Assembly: GCF_019423705.1 (NCBI RefSeq)
Contig: NZ_JAHZAX010000002.1
Span: 62,001 to 126,000 of the forward strand
From: Ruminococcus sp.
GTDB taxonomy: Bacteria > Bacillota > Clostridia > Oscillospirales > Ruminococcaceae
DNA: 64,000 nucleotides
Reading direction: 5' to 3'
In this document: piece after piece, positions 1 through 7,554 of the stretch
How the letters are laid out: each line of letters starts with the position of its first letter
Numbering within the stretch: the stretch's first letter is position 1
Position numbers and translations under genes: made by a program
Notes under the pieces: generated by a model
What the model saw: only the letters and a program-made list of their open reading frames with translations
What the model was told of the DNA's origin: nothing
Databases searched by the model: none

Positions 1-2
1 AT

Positions 3-125
3 GGTCATTATAAGATCGACAGAGACTATGTTGAGGCCAAGTCATTGGTGACAGTCGCATATATCGTGCTCAATGATGCCATTGCGAAGCTTGAAGCTAA
101 GAAAAATAAATCGGAGGAAAAGTAA
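3..125 (+). CDS. C-terminal end of a gene cut by the window edge, possibly L-aspartate oxidase
   Basis: Only the last 40 codons are present, in an open frame that runs from the window edge to a TAA two bases before nadC. The tail contains HYKIDRDYVEAKSL and then a helical, Lys/Glu-rich end. The gene directly upstream of nadC in many bacteria is nadB (L-aspartate oxidase, which makes iminoaspartate for quinolinate), and its C-terminal helical domain also carries a HYR-type motif. That identity is therefore an inference from position and weak resemblance. The tight spacing to nadC implies one transcript. Confidence 0.45.
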   Translation, partial: GHYKIDRDYVEAKSLVTVAYIVLNDAIAKLEAKKNKSEEK

Positions 126-127
126 TA

Positions 128-967
128 ATGAGATTAATGCAGTTTCAGATAGACGATATCATCAAGGCGGCTCTGCTGGAGGATATCAACTATATCGACG
201 TTACAACAGATTATCTTGTGGACGAAAGTTCCGTTTCAACGGCTAAATACGTTTCAAAGGACGAGGGCGTGCTTTGCGGTATCGACGTTGCAATGAGAGT
301 TTTTCAGCTTCTTGATGAAAATGTCAAGTGCGAGATACTTATCCACGACGGCGAAAAGGTAAAGAAGGGCGATATAATCGCTAAGATAACAGGTTCAACA
401 AGAGCTTTGCTCAAGGGCGAACGCACAGCGCTGAATATCGTTCAGCATATGTCGGGCGTAGCAACTGCGACAAACAGATGCGTTGAGCTTGTCAAGGGCA
501 CAAAGGCTTCTGTTGCGGACACAAGAAAGACCCTGCCAGGTCTGAGAGTTTTGCAGAAGTACGCTGTTACAGTCGGCGGAGGAAGAAATCACAGATATAA
601 TCTTTCCGACTGCGCAATGCTTAAGGACACACACCTTGACGCTTACGGCAGTATGACGGGTGCTGTTAATGCCCTCAGAGAGAAAATGGGGCACACAGTC
701 AAGATCGAAGTCGAGGTAGGAAGCCTTGAAGAGCTCAAGGAAGCGCTTTCACTTGGCGTTGAGATAATAATGCTGGATAATATGACGAACGAGGATATGG
801 CAAAAGCCGTTGAAATGACAAACGGCAAAGCTTTGCTTGAAGCTTCGGGAAATGTCACTGCAGAGACTATCCGTGCTATCGCCGAGACAGGCGTTGATAT
901 CATTTCTATCGGCGCTATCACACATTCTGTCAAGGCGTTTGACATATCAATGAAAATGGAGAAATAA
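128..967 (+). CDS. nadC: Nicotinate-nucleotide pyrophosphorylase (carboxylating)
   Basis: Quinolinate phosphoribosyltransferase, 279 aa. It converts quinolinate and PRPP to nicotinate mononucleotide, CO2 and pyrophosphate in the cytoplasmic de novo NAD pathway. The family core is clear: DTRKTLPGLR near residues 131-140, the basic GGGRNHRYNLSD stretch near 150-161 that binds quinolinate and phosphate, KIEVEV near 190 and MLDNM near 216. Length is normal. GGAGG lies just upstream (about 114-118). A second ATG three codons in is an alternative start. It follows the preceding gene by two bases and is ended by a hairpin terminator. Confidence 0.95.
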   Translation: MRLMQFQIDDIIKAALLEDINYIDVTTDYLVDESSVSTAKYVSKDEGVLCGIDVAMRVFQLLDENVKCEILIHDGEKVKKGDIIAKITGSTRALLKGERTALNIVQHMSGVATATNRCVELVKGTKASVADTRKTLPGLRVLQKYAVTVGGGRNHRYNLSDCAMLKDTHLDAYGSMTGAVNALREKMGHTVKIEVEVGSLEELKEALSLGVEIIMLDNMTNEDMAKAVEMTNGKALLEASGNVTAETIRAIAETGVDIISIGAITHSVKAFDISMKMEK

Positions 968-973
968 ATAACA

Positions 974-1008
974 AAAGCCGATACCCTTTGCTGAGTATTG
1001 GCTTTTTG
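974..1008 (+). terminator. Rho-independent terminator after nadC
   Basis: AAGCCGATAC and GTATTGGCTT form a stem around a short loop, followed by a run of T. It ends the NAD operon and lies upstream of the start chosen for the next gene. Confidence 0.8.
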
Positions 1009-1030
1009 TATAGAAAATGGGGTAATAAAT

Positions 1031-1588
1031 ATGTATATTTCTATCGGTTCTTTCAACGGCAGTAACACTAAGCTGACGGCTTTGATCGTTGCCATACTAT
1101 TTACTTTGCTCGGCGGTATTTTTCTTATCGTCGGCATTGGCTTTACGGTTCATCAGAAAAATCTTGAGGGGCGGTGCACCCTTGAAGTCGAGGCTGTTGT
1201 CACGAATATTTTGAGCAAAGAGTCCGAATCTACTGACAATAATGGTGGAAAAAGATACACAATGGTGTATTCGCCCGTATATCAGTATTACGTTGACGGC
1301 AGAGAATATATATCCAATAACAATGCATATTCAAGTAATCTGAATTGCAGCATTGGCGATATCAAAAATATTTTCTGCAACCCTGATTCGCCAAAAGAGT
1401 TCTATTCCCCTGATGATGACGCATTTTCCATATTGTCCATAGTATTTTGCATACTTGGTGGAGTTTTTATGTTTTTTGGCATTTTGATAACTGTCGTTTA
1501 CTTTAGACTAAAGAAAAAAGCGCAGCAGGATATGAGCTATGCACAAAGTGAATTGTGCGAAGAAAATAATTATCCATACAACGAGTAA
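1031..1588 (+). CDS. DUF3592-like two-TM membrane protein
   Basis: A 185-aa protein of unknown function. It has one membrane segment near residues 14-36, an extracytoplasmic domain of about 95 residues containing YSPVYQYYVDGREY, and a second membrane segment near 132-157, followed by a short charged tail. That layout and the 'V-(Y/F)-x-Y-x-V-x-G-x-x-Y' core are typical of DUF3592 proteins. The frame opens earlier, at 998, but that would place the start inside the nadC terminator, so the ATG at 1031 is preferred. It lies just upstream of udp and may be cotranscribed with it. Confidence 0.75.
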   Translation: MYISIGSFNGSNTKLTALIVAILFTLLGGIFLIVGIGFTVHQKNLEGRCTLEVEAVVTNILSKESESTDNNGGKRYTMVYSPVYQYYVDGREYISNNNAYSSNLNCSIGDIKNIFCNPDSPKEFYSPDDDAFSILSIVFCILGGVFMFFGILITVVYFRLKKKAQQDMSYAQSELCEENNYPYNE

Positions 1589-1608
1589 TTTTGAGAGGAG
1601 GAACTTTT

Positions 1609-2397
1609 ATGGCAAGTATTATGGACGGAGAGAGACAGTTTCACATCAGAACTATTCCCGATGAGGTGGGCAGATATGTTATAATGCCCGGTGACCCCGG
1701 ACGTGTGCCGAAGATCGCTGCCCTGCTGGACGACGCAAAGCAGGTTGCGCAGAACAGAGAGTACAACGTTTATACAGGCTATCTTGACGGCGAAAAGGTA
1801 ACGGTATGCTCGACAGGTATCGGTGGACCGTCTGCTTCGATCGCAGTCGAAGAGCTTGTAAAGTGCGGCGCTGACACGTTTATCCGTATCGGCACAAGTG
1901 GCGGAATGGATCTTTCAGTTTGCGGCGGCGATCTTGTCATAGCTTCTGCGGCGGTGAGAGGCGAAGGCACATCTGGCGAATATTTGCCAAAGGGCTACCC
2001 TGCTGCTGCGGATTTCAAAGTCACTTGTGCTCTGGCAAAGGCTGCGGAAAATCTTTCGGAAGATAAGCTTGGCAAGCGTTATCACGTTGGCGTTGTGCAC
2101 AGCAAGGACAGCTTTTACGGCGAGGTTGAGCCTGACAGTATGCCTGTCAGCGATGATATAAATTATCGCTGGGACGCTTATTTGAAATGCGGCTGTCTCA
2201 CATCAGAAATGGAATGTGCCGCTGTATTTTCTGTTGGCATAACACGTCACGTTCGCTGCGGAGCGGTAATAACTGCCATATGGAACGTTGAGCGTTCAAA
2301 GGCAGGACTTGAGGATATTGTCAGCGACGACACCACGAGAGGCATTCAATGTGCGGTGGACGCTGTTAGAATACTCATTGCGGAAGACAAAAAATAG
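1609..2397 (+). CDS. udp: Uridine phosphorylase
   Basis: A nucleoside phosphorylase of the PNP/UDP family, 262 aa. It cleaves uridine with phosphate to uracil and ribose-1-phosphate for pyrimidine salvage. Visible motifs are PGDPGRVPKIA near the N-terminus (phosphate binding), CSTGIGGPSASI, RIGTSGG and SEMECAAVF near the C-terminus (ribose binding). The frame is open from a TTG at 1591, but GAGGAGG at 1594-1600 is placed correctly for the ATG at 1609. Uridine specificity is assigned from overall resemblance; another pyrimidine nucleoside is possible. Confidence 0.9.
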   Translation: MASIMDGERQFHIRTIPDEVGRYVIMPGDPGRVPKIAALLDDAKQVAQNREYNVYTGYLDGEKVTVCSTGIGGPSASIAVEELVKCGADTFIRIGTSGGMDLSVCGGDLVIASAAVRGEGTSGEYLPKGYPAAADFKVTCALAKAAENLSEDKLGKRYHVGVVHSKDSFYGEVEPDSMPVSDDINYRWDAYLKCGCLTSEMECAAVFSVGITRHVRCGAVITAIWNVERSKAGLEDIVSDDTTRGIQCAVDAVRILIAEDKK

Positions 2398-2400
2398 GCA

Positions 2401-2436
2401 GAAAAAAGCCGTCAGAATTTCGGTTCTGACGGCTTG
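2401..2436. terminator. Bidirectional terminator between udp and the pentapeptide gene
   Basis: A 12-bp perfect stem (AAGCCGTCAGAA / TTCTGACGGCTT) with a six-base loop. The minus-strand side has a run of six T, so it best serves the convergent pentapeptide-repeat gene, but it probably ends udp as well. Confidence 0.85.
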
Positions 2437-2438
2437 AA

Positions 2439-3095
2439 TTATTTTATGGTTATGCCCAGCAACAAGGATAATTCCACCGCCTGGCTTGGTGCAAAAATGG
2501 CATTGCGCAGTTCACGGAAGGTGTCAGAGACTTTCAGACCGCTTATTATGCTGTCCGAAAAATCAACGCCGCTGAGGGCTGTTCTGAAAAATGAAGTGCC
2601 GACATATTTGCAGCCGCTTGTGGTGAACGCTTTCAGCGATGATGACACGATCTCAGCACCCGAAAAATCGCTGTTTTTGAAGCAGGTGGAAGATATCTTT
2701 GAGCTGTCAAAAATGGCGTATGAGCAGTTGGAGGATTCTATCACAAGGTTTTGCAAAACACAGTCGATAAGGTCAACGCCAAGCAGCTTTGAGGAACGTA
2801 TCTCGCAGCGGCTAAAATATGCCGAGTTCATTTTTGCATTTGAAAAGTCTGTGGATATAAACCGCACGTCAACAAATGAAGTCTTTTCAAAATCGCACTC
2901 GCTGAAAACGCAGTTTTCAAATGTGCAGTTTATAAATGAAAGATAGGACATATCCTCGCTTTCGAGAACGCAGTCGCAGAAATGATAACCGCTTATATCG
3001 CTGTCTGTGCGCTTGGCGGCACGTCTGATATCGTTAAGGTCGTAGACTTTTTTCAAGTCGGACTTTATGTTAGGAGCAAGTATTCTCAAGATCAT
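2439..3095 (-). CDS. Pentapeptide-repeat protein
   Basis: A 218-aa cytoplasmic protein. From about residue 40 to 180 it shows consecutive A(D/N)LXX-like pentapeptides (for example SFINCTFENCVFSECDFEKTSF), which fold into a right-handed quadrilateral beta-helix. The C-terminal segment LRNAIFAPSQAVELSLLLGI matches the capping end of many clostridial pentapeptide proteins. Its function is unknown. The fold is shared with the DNA-mimic Qnr/MfpA proteins, but nothing here shows gyrase protection. The start overlaps the stop of the upstream glycerophosphodiesterase by 4 bases, so the two are translationally coupled. Confidence 0.85.
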   Translation of the reverse strand: MILRILAPNIKSDLKKVYDLNDIRRAAKRTDSDISGYHFCDCVLESEDMSYLSFINCTFENCVFSECDFEKTSFVDVRFISTDFSNAKMNSAYFSRCEIRSSKLLGVDLIDCVLQNLVIESSNCSYAIFDSSKISSTCFKNSDFSGAEIVSSSLKAFTTSGCKYVGTSFFRTALSGVDFSDSIISGLKVSDTFRELRNAIFAPSQAVELSLLLGITIK

Positions 3096-3835
3096 TCCTC
3101 CCAGTTATCGGAAAAGTCAAAGTCGTCGGGGAAGCTTTCGGCGATAACAGTCTTTGAAAACTGCGAAGCGGTCTCGATGAGTTCTCTGCCTCTTCCCGTC
3201 CAGGTGATAAGGTCGGCGTCGGCGTCAACGGCTTTGAAAGCAGTTTCAAGGGACATTGAACGCAGGTCGGCGCTGATAAAATTCGGCGCTGAGATAAGTC
3301 GCCAAACTATTGGACTTGCGCAGATAACACGCTCGATATATTCAAGGTCGAGTTTCTTTTTATATGTGGAAATAAGCTGTCCTCTCGGAACTTTAGGAGC
3401 ATTGAATCTGAACCACATAATGGAGAATGGGTTGAAGCTTTGGATAGCATATTCGCCGTTATATTTTTTCAGCATATGGTTCACTCTGCGCTCCAGTTCG
3501 CCGAATGGTGCGCCGTCTTTTATCTCGATAAGCAGAGGAACACGTCCGTCAACAAGCTTCAAGACTTCCGAAAGCAGCGGTATCTTTTCATCACTGTCCT
3601 TTAGTCTGAAAACGGAAAGCTGCTCATATGTGTAATCAAAAATGTTGCCCTCAACGCCGCACATACGCTGGAGGTCTTTATCGTGGAACACCACAATGCG
3701 ACAATCCTTTGTCAGCCGAACATCAAGTTCGACAGCAATGTTTTTCTCAACAGCAATCTCAAAAGCTTTAAGCGAATTTTCGGGAACGTCCTTTGAATGA
3801 AAGCCCCTATGGGCGATATATTTACCAAAGTTCAT
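3092..3835 (-). CDS. Glycerophosphodiester phosphodiesterase family protein
   Basis: A 247-aa GDPD-domain enzyme that hydrolyses glycerophosphodiesters to glycerol-3-phosphate and an alcohol. It starts with the diagnostic IAHRGFHSKDVPENSLKAFE, followed by VELDVRLTKD and VVFHDKDL, which give the metal-binding His, Glu and Asp residues. IPLLSEVLKLV and PLLIEIKD follow as in UgpQ/YqiK-type enzymes. There is no signal peptide, so it is probably cytoplasmic. It is the first gene of a two-gene operon behind a consensus promoter at 3871-3899. Confidence 0.9.
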   Translation of the reverse strand: MNFGKYIAHRGFHSKDVPENSLKAFEIAVEKNIAVELDVRLTKDCRIVVFHDKDLQRMCGVEGNIFDYTYEQLSVFRLKDSDEKIPLLSEVLKLVDGRVPLLIEIKDGAPFGELERRVNHMLKKYNGEYAIQSFNPFSIMWFRFNAPKVPRGQLISTYKKKLDLEYIERVICASPIVWRLISAPNFISADLRSMSLETAFKAVDADADLITWTGRGRELIETASQFSKTVIAESFPDDFDFSDNWEE

Positions 3836-3870
3836 AATGATACCTCACAAAAATCAATTTTATCTCTTTT

Positions 3871-3899
3871 ATTATACTCTCAGCGTGGGCAATTGTCAA
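3871..3899 (-). promoter_or_regulatory. Sigma-A promoter of the glycerophosphodiesterase operon
   Basis: Read on the minus strand, TTGACA (3899-3894) and TATAAT (3876-3871) are separated by 17 bp. Both boxes match the consensus perfectly. Confidence 0.85.
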
Positions 3900-4021
3900 C
3901 AGCCTGCAAAGCAGATTTTGTTAATAGAAAATTTAATAATTGTCACACACTATCATCACAATGGTAAAGTATAATAATAACTATGTTATGCAATGATATT
4001 GCAAAGGAAAGGACAATTATT

Positions 4022-5245
4022 ATGTTAAAAAGAATTTCAGCCGTTGTGGCAGCTTTGACTATCGCTATCTGCTCATTGGCTTCCTGCAGTAAAAATAACG
4101 ACAGTTCGTCAACTACTTCAAGCGCTGTTGATTCGTCAGTAAGCTCTGCTGCTGACAGCACAACAGATAACGAAGTTCCCGACGCTTCCCTCACTATCGA
4201 CGGAAAGGCTATCGACACGGACAACTTCATCGTCTGCACTATCGACGGAAAAGATATTGATTTCGATACTTTTAGATACTATTATTACTATACTATAAGC
4301 AAGTATACTTCGACTTATGGCGCAACCCTTGACACTATTAAGTCAACAGATGGCGGCTTTGAACTGCTTATGGAGGACGTTATTACAGCCCTCAAGCAGG
4401 AAATGGTCGCACCTGAGCTTGCAGAGGAAAATGATATCACTCTCACAGATGATGATAAAAAGACTATCGACGAGCAGATCGCCAATGCAAAGGCTAATTA
4501 TGAGACTGACGAGGCTTATCTTTCAGACCTCAAGTCTGCATATCTGACTGAGGATCTTTACAGAAAAATGCTTGAAACAGCAACTATCTACACAAAGGTC
4601 AACGATACTCTCTTCAAGAATGACGGCAAGTATGCCACAAAGAAGGAAGATTTCAGAAAGATTGTTAAGGATACAAGCGAGTATTGCCGTGAGATCCACG
4701 TTATGATACCCTATTATTCACAGGTCGATCTTGACGATAGCACAGCTGACAGCTATGACAGTATGTCGCTTTCTGATAAGGCAAGCGCTAAGCAGTCCGC
4801 TTATGCAAAGCTTGACGACGACGGCGTAAAGGCTGCTAAGGAAAAGGCTAAGAAGGTGGCTGAGGAAGTTCTACAGAAGGCTAAGGACGGAGAGGACTTT
4901 GACAAGCTTATCGAAACATACGGCTGGGATCTTGGTCTCGAAGACCCTTCAACAGGTTATTACTTCAACAAGGACACAACAGGCTATCCCGAAGAGCTTG
5001 TAACAGACGCATTCAAGCTTAAAGAAAATGAAGTTTCTTCTGAGCTTACAGAAAACAGCACTTACGGCTATTTCATTATCAAGCGTCTGCCTGTTGATAT
5101 GGACTATATCGAGCAGAATATCGAGGATATGATCTATTCTTACGACTCACCGTCTATCTCGAAGCTTTACACAGAGAGAATGGGCAAAATGGAAGTCACA
5201 TATTGTGACGAGTGGGACAAGATCACAGCTGACAGTATTACCTAA
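4022..5245 (+). CDS. PrsA/SurA-like lipoprotein foldase (peptidyl-prolyl isomerase family)
   Basis: A 407-aa secreted lipoprotein. It has a lipoprotein signal (LKRISAVVAALTIAICSLASC, lipobox LASC) followed by a Ser/Thr/Asp-rich linker. A SurA-N-like helical region follows (ITLTDDDKKTIDEQIANAK and surroundings). The C-terminal third carries a parvulin-like segment: REIHVMIPY, EEVLQKAKDGEDFDKLIETYG and YGYFIIKRLP. The likely role is folding of secreted proteins outside the membrane. The parvulin domain is divergent, so catalysis is not certain. The frame opens at 3983, but AAAGGA precedes the ATG at 4022. An extended -10 box lies near 3970-3975, and a terminator follows. Confidence 0.85.
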   Translation: MLKRISAVVAALTIAICSLASCSKNNDSSSTTSSAVDSSVSSAADSTTDNEVPDASLTIDGKAIDTDNFIVCTIDGKDIDFDTFRYYYYYTISKYTSTYGATLDTIKSTDGGFELLMEDVITALKQEMVAPELAEENDITLTDDDKKTIDEQIANAKANYETDEAYLSDLKSAYLTEDLYRKMLETATIYTKVNDTLFKNDGKYATKKEDFRKIVKDTSEYCREIHVMIPYYSQVDLDDSTADSYDSMSLSDKASAKQSAYAKLDDDGVKAAKEKAKKVAEEVLQKAKDGEDFDKLIETYGWDLGLEDPSTGYYFNKDTTGYPEELVTDAFKLKENEVSSELTENSTYGYFIIKRLPVDMDYIEQNIEDMIYSYDSPSISKLYTERMGKMEVTYCDEWDKITADSIT

Positions 5246-5255
5246 ATAACTGCAC

Positions 5256-5288
5256 AAAAGCCTGGGATAATATCTCAGGCTTTTTTCT
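5256..5288 (+). terminator. Terminator after the PrsA-like gene
   Basis: The arms AAGCCTGGGA and TCTCAGGCTT form a stem, followed by a run of T. Confidence 0.85.
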
Positions 5289-5298
5289 TTTCTGTTTA

Positions 5299-5327
5299 TT
5301 GACGTTCGAGTCAATATCTGATATAAT
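5299..5327 (+). promoter_or_regulatory. Promoter of the gene at 5346
   Basis: TTGACG (5299-5304) and TATAAT (5322-5327) are separated by 17 bp. Transcription would begin only about a dozen bases before the GTG start, giving a very short leader. Confidence 0.75.
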
Positions 5328-5345
5328 ATTTCTTGGGGTGAGACT

Positions 5346-6089
5346 GTGGACAAGCTGAGATTTCACGAAGCCTGCGAAAAAATAATAAATAAAGAGCGTG
5401 AAAGCAAGGGCATTGGAACTCTTGGTGAGAAAACGCTTCACGCCGTTTTGAAAAACTATTTTGAACCGCACGGCGAAAATCAGGAAATAAGGGTCGGCGG
5501 TTATGTTGCGGATATTGTCGGAGAGAACGGCGTTATCGAGATACAGACAAGGCAGTTCAACAAGCTGCTTAAAAAGCTGGAAGCCTTTCTTGAATTTTGC
5601 GATGTGACTGTGGTCTACCCTATGGCACAGGTGAAATGGCTGCGCTGGCTCGATCTTGACACGGGCGAGCTTTCACCACGAAGAAAGTCGCCAAGGAAAG
5701 CAAAGATCTACGACGTTTTTCCTGAGCTTTATAAGATAAAATATACTCTTGACAACCCACGCTTTCATCTTTGCCTTTGTATGCTTGAAGTGGAAGAGAT
5801 AAAGTATCTCAACGGCTGGTCAAAGGACAAAAAGAAGGGTGCTTCACGGTGCGACAGGATACCGCTGGAACTTATTGACGAGATATACATAAATTCTGTG
5901 GCGGATTTCAAGCTGTTTCTGCCCGATGGTCTGCCGCAAAGTTTCACTTCAAAGGATTATGCGCTTTGCTGCAAGATATCACGATCGCTTGCGCAAATGG
6001 TGCTGAATATCCTCACTTATCTTGAGATAGTCAAGCGCATGGGCAAGACTGGCAACAGCATAATCTATGAAATAAATGAAGATATCTGA
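5346..6089 (+). CDS. Conserved protein with a PD-(D/E)XK-like N-terminus and possible winged-helix C-terminus
   Basis: A 247-aa protein without a recognised family name. Residues 26-85 resemble a restriction-endonuclease fold: a helix with Glu28 (GTLGEKTLHAVLK), a strand with Asp56 (GGYVADIVG), and then Glu65-Ile-Gln67 (VIEIQTRQF) followed by a helix that could carry a DNA-contacting Lys. Gln replaces the usual Lys of ExK. Residues 190-247 look like a winged helix (two helices, then MGKTGNSIIYEIN). The start is GTG, chosen because the promoter lies immediately upstream and the frame begins there. A nuclease role is inference only. Confidence 0.6.
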   Translation: MDKLRFHEACEKIINKERESKGIGTLGEKTLHAVLKNYFEPHGENQEIRVGGYVADIVGENGVIEIQTRQFNKLLKKLEAFLEFCDVTVVYPMAQVKWLRWLDLDTGELSPRRKSPRKAKIYDVFPELYKIKYTLDNPRFHLCLCMLEVEEIKYLNGWSKDKKKGASRCDRIPLELIDEIYINSVADFKLFLPDGLPQSFTSKDYALCCKISRSLAQMVLNILTYLEIVKRMGKTGNSIIYEINEDI

Positions 6090-6106
6090 CCGAAAGGACT
6101 GTAATA

Positions 6107-7513
6107 ATGAATAAAATAAGCAAGCTATACCGAGTAATATATATGACGCTGGCGATATTTATGCTTGTGCCTGCAATCGGCGCAAATGCGCTGAATTTCA
6201 CGCCGACATCTGGTACGGACGACGATGGCAACGCTATACCGCTGAAGCTGTATTCTAAGGCGGCATATATGGTGAACCTTGACACGGGCGAGACTATCGT
6301 TGACATAAACGGCGAGGACGAGCGTGTCCCTGCTTCCCTCACAAAGATTATGACGGCGGTGGTTCTGCTGGACAAATTCAAAGGTGACGAGGAAAAGCTC
6401 AGATCGACATATTATTCCTCAGGTTCGGAAGCTTTTGACGAACTTTATGACACTGGAGCTTCAACGGCGGATATCCAGCCCGATGAAAAGGTCAATTGCT
6501 ATGATCTGCTGGCTGCCCTGCTGATACCTTCATCTTGCGAGGCGGCAAATATAATAGCCCTGAACGTGTCTGATTCGCTGACTGATTTTGCCGACCTTAT
6601 GAACCAAAAGGCGGAAGAGCTTGGTATGAAAAATACTCACTTCTCAAACGCTCACGGACTTTGGGCGCAGCAGAATTACTCTTCTTGCAAAGATATCGCA
6701 ACCCTTTGTGAATATGCCATTAGCAAGTATCAAGTTTTCAGAGATATCGTTTGCGAGCCGAATTATCATATGGATTCCACTTCTTATCACTCTGACGGAA
6801 CGGATATCTATAACACGAACCTTATGCTTGATTCCACTTCCGACTATTATTACGCTTATGCAAAGGGTATTAAGACAGGTTCTCTTGACGCCGCAGGCCG
6901 CTGCCTTGCTTCATATGCAGAGTATGACGGCACAAGCTATCTAATCGTCACAATGGGTGCGCCAATGGATAAGCTTGAAGAGGACGTCAAAAAAGGACAG
7001 GAAGACCCCGATTCGATATATGCTTACGACAACGTTTATTACAATATTCTCGATCATATAAGACTTTACAAATGGGCGTTTTCAAGCCTTGTGTCGACTG
7101 ATTTTATAGACAAAAACAGCGAAGTCCGTGATGTTGCGGTGAAGTATGGCGACGGCAAGGATTACGCAAACCTCAAGCCTGCCACGGGCTATACACGTCT
7201 TTGGCCGACGAACATGTCAGTTGATGATGTTGAGAAGAAGATAACGGTCTATGACAATGTTGTTGCCCCTGTTGAGGTGGGCGACGTGCTGGGCAAAATG
7301 GAGCTTATCTATAAGGGCGAAGTGCTGACGGAGATAGACCTTGTATCCACCACAAAGGTGGAGCGTTCGCAGGCAAAGGCAAAGGTCAAGATAGCAAAAT
7401 CTTATTTTGAATCGTCGGTATTCAAATTCACGGTCGTTATTTTGGTTGCGTTGTTCGTGGTCTATGCGGTGATACATATTGCAAGGGTTCAGAAAAAATA
7501 CTTGAAGAAATAA
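6107..7513 (+). CDS. D-alanyl-D-alanine carboxypeptidase family protein with a variant SxN motif
   Basis: A peptidase S11 (PBP5/DacF-type) enzyme of 468 aa, expected to trim the terminal D-Ala from peptidoglycan stem peptides. It has an N-terminal signal or membrane segment (about residues 8-28), SxxK as S77-L-T-K80 and KTG as K256-T-G258. A beta-rich domain follows, then a C-terminal membrane anchor (about 441-462) with a basic tail. The second active-site motif, normally SxN (as in PSGNDAA), reads PSSCEAAN here, with Cys144 in place of Asn. It starts 17 bases after the preceding gene and ends with a terminator. Confidence 0.88.
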   Translation: MNKISKLYRVIYMTLAIFMLVPAIGANALNFTPTSGTDDDGNAIPLKLYSKAAYMVNLDTGETIVDINGEDERVPASLTKIMTAVVLLDKFKGDEEKLRSTYYSSGSEAFDELYDTGASTADIQPDEKVNCYDLLAALLIPSSCEAANIIALNVSDSLTDFADLMNQKAEELGMKNTHFSNAHGLWAQQNYSSCKDIATLCEYAISKYQVFRDIVCEPNYHMDSTSYHSDGTDIYNTNLMLDSTSDYYYAYAKGIKTGSLDAAGRCLASYAEYDGTSYLIVTMGAPMDKLEEDVKKGQEDPDSIYAYDNVYYNILDHIRLYKWAFSSLVSTDFIDKNSEVRDVAVKYGDGKDYANLKPATGYTRLWPTNMSVDDVEKKITVYDNVVAPVEVGDVLGKMELIYKGEVLTEIDLVSTTKVERSQAKAKVKIAKSYFESSVFKFTVVILVALFVVYAVIHIARVQKKYLKK

Positions 7514-7514
7514 A

Positions 7515-7552
7515 AACAGCGGTTGGGAAATTTCTCAACCGCTTGATTTTTT
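7515..7552 (+). terminator. Terminator after the D,D-carboxypeptidase gene
   Basis: The stem AGCGGTTGGGAAA / TTTCTCAACCGCT is followed by a T-rich tract. It lies between convergent genes. Confidence 0.85.
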
Positions 7553-7554
7553 AT

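Noticed and set aside
998..1030. Upstream start for the DUF3592 protein (frame open from 998)
   Set aside because: It would begin inside the nadC terminator hairpin and has no ribosome site; the ATG at 1031 fits better.
2434..2946. 170-codon plus-strand frame opposite the pentapeptide gene
   Set aside because: It starts within the bidirectional terminator region and is the complement of a well-supported repeat protein.
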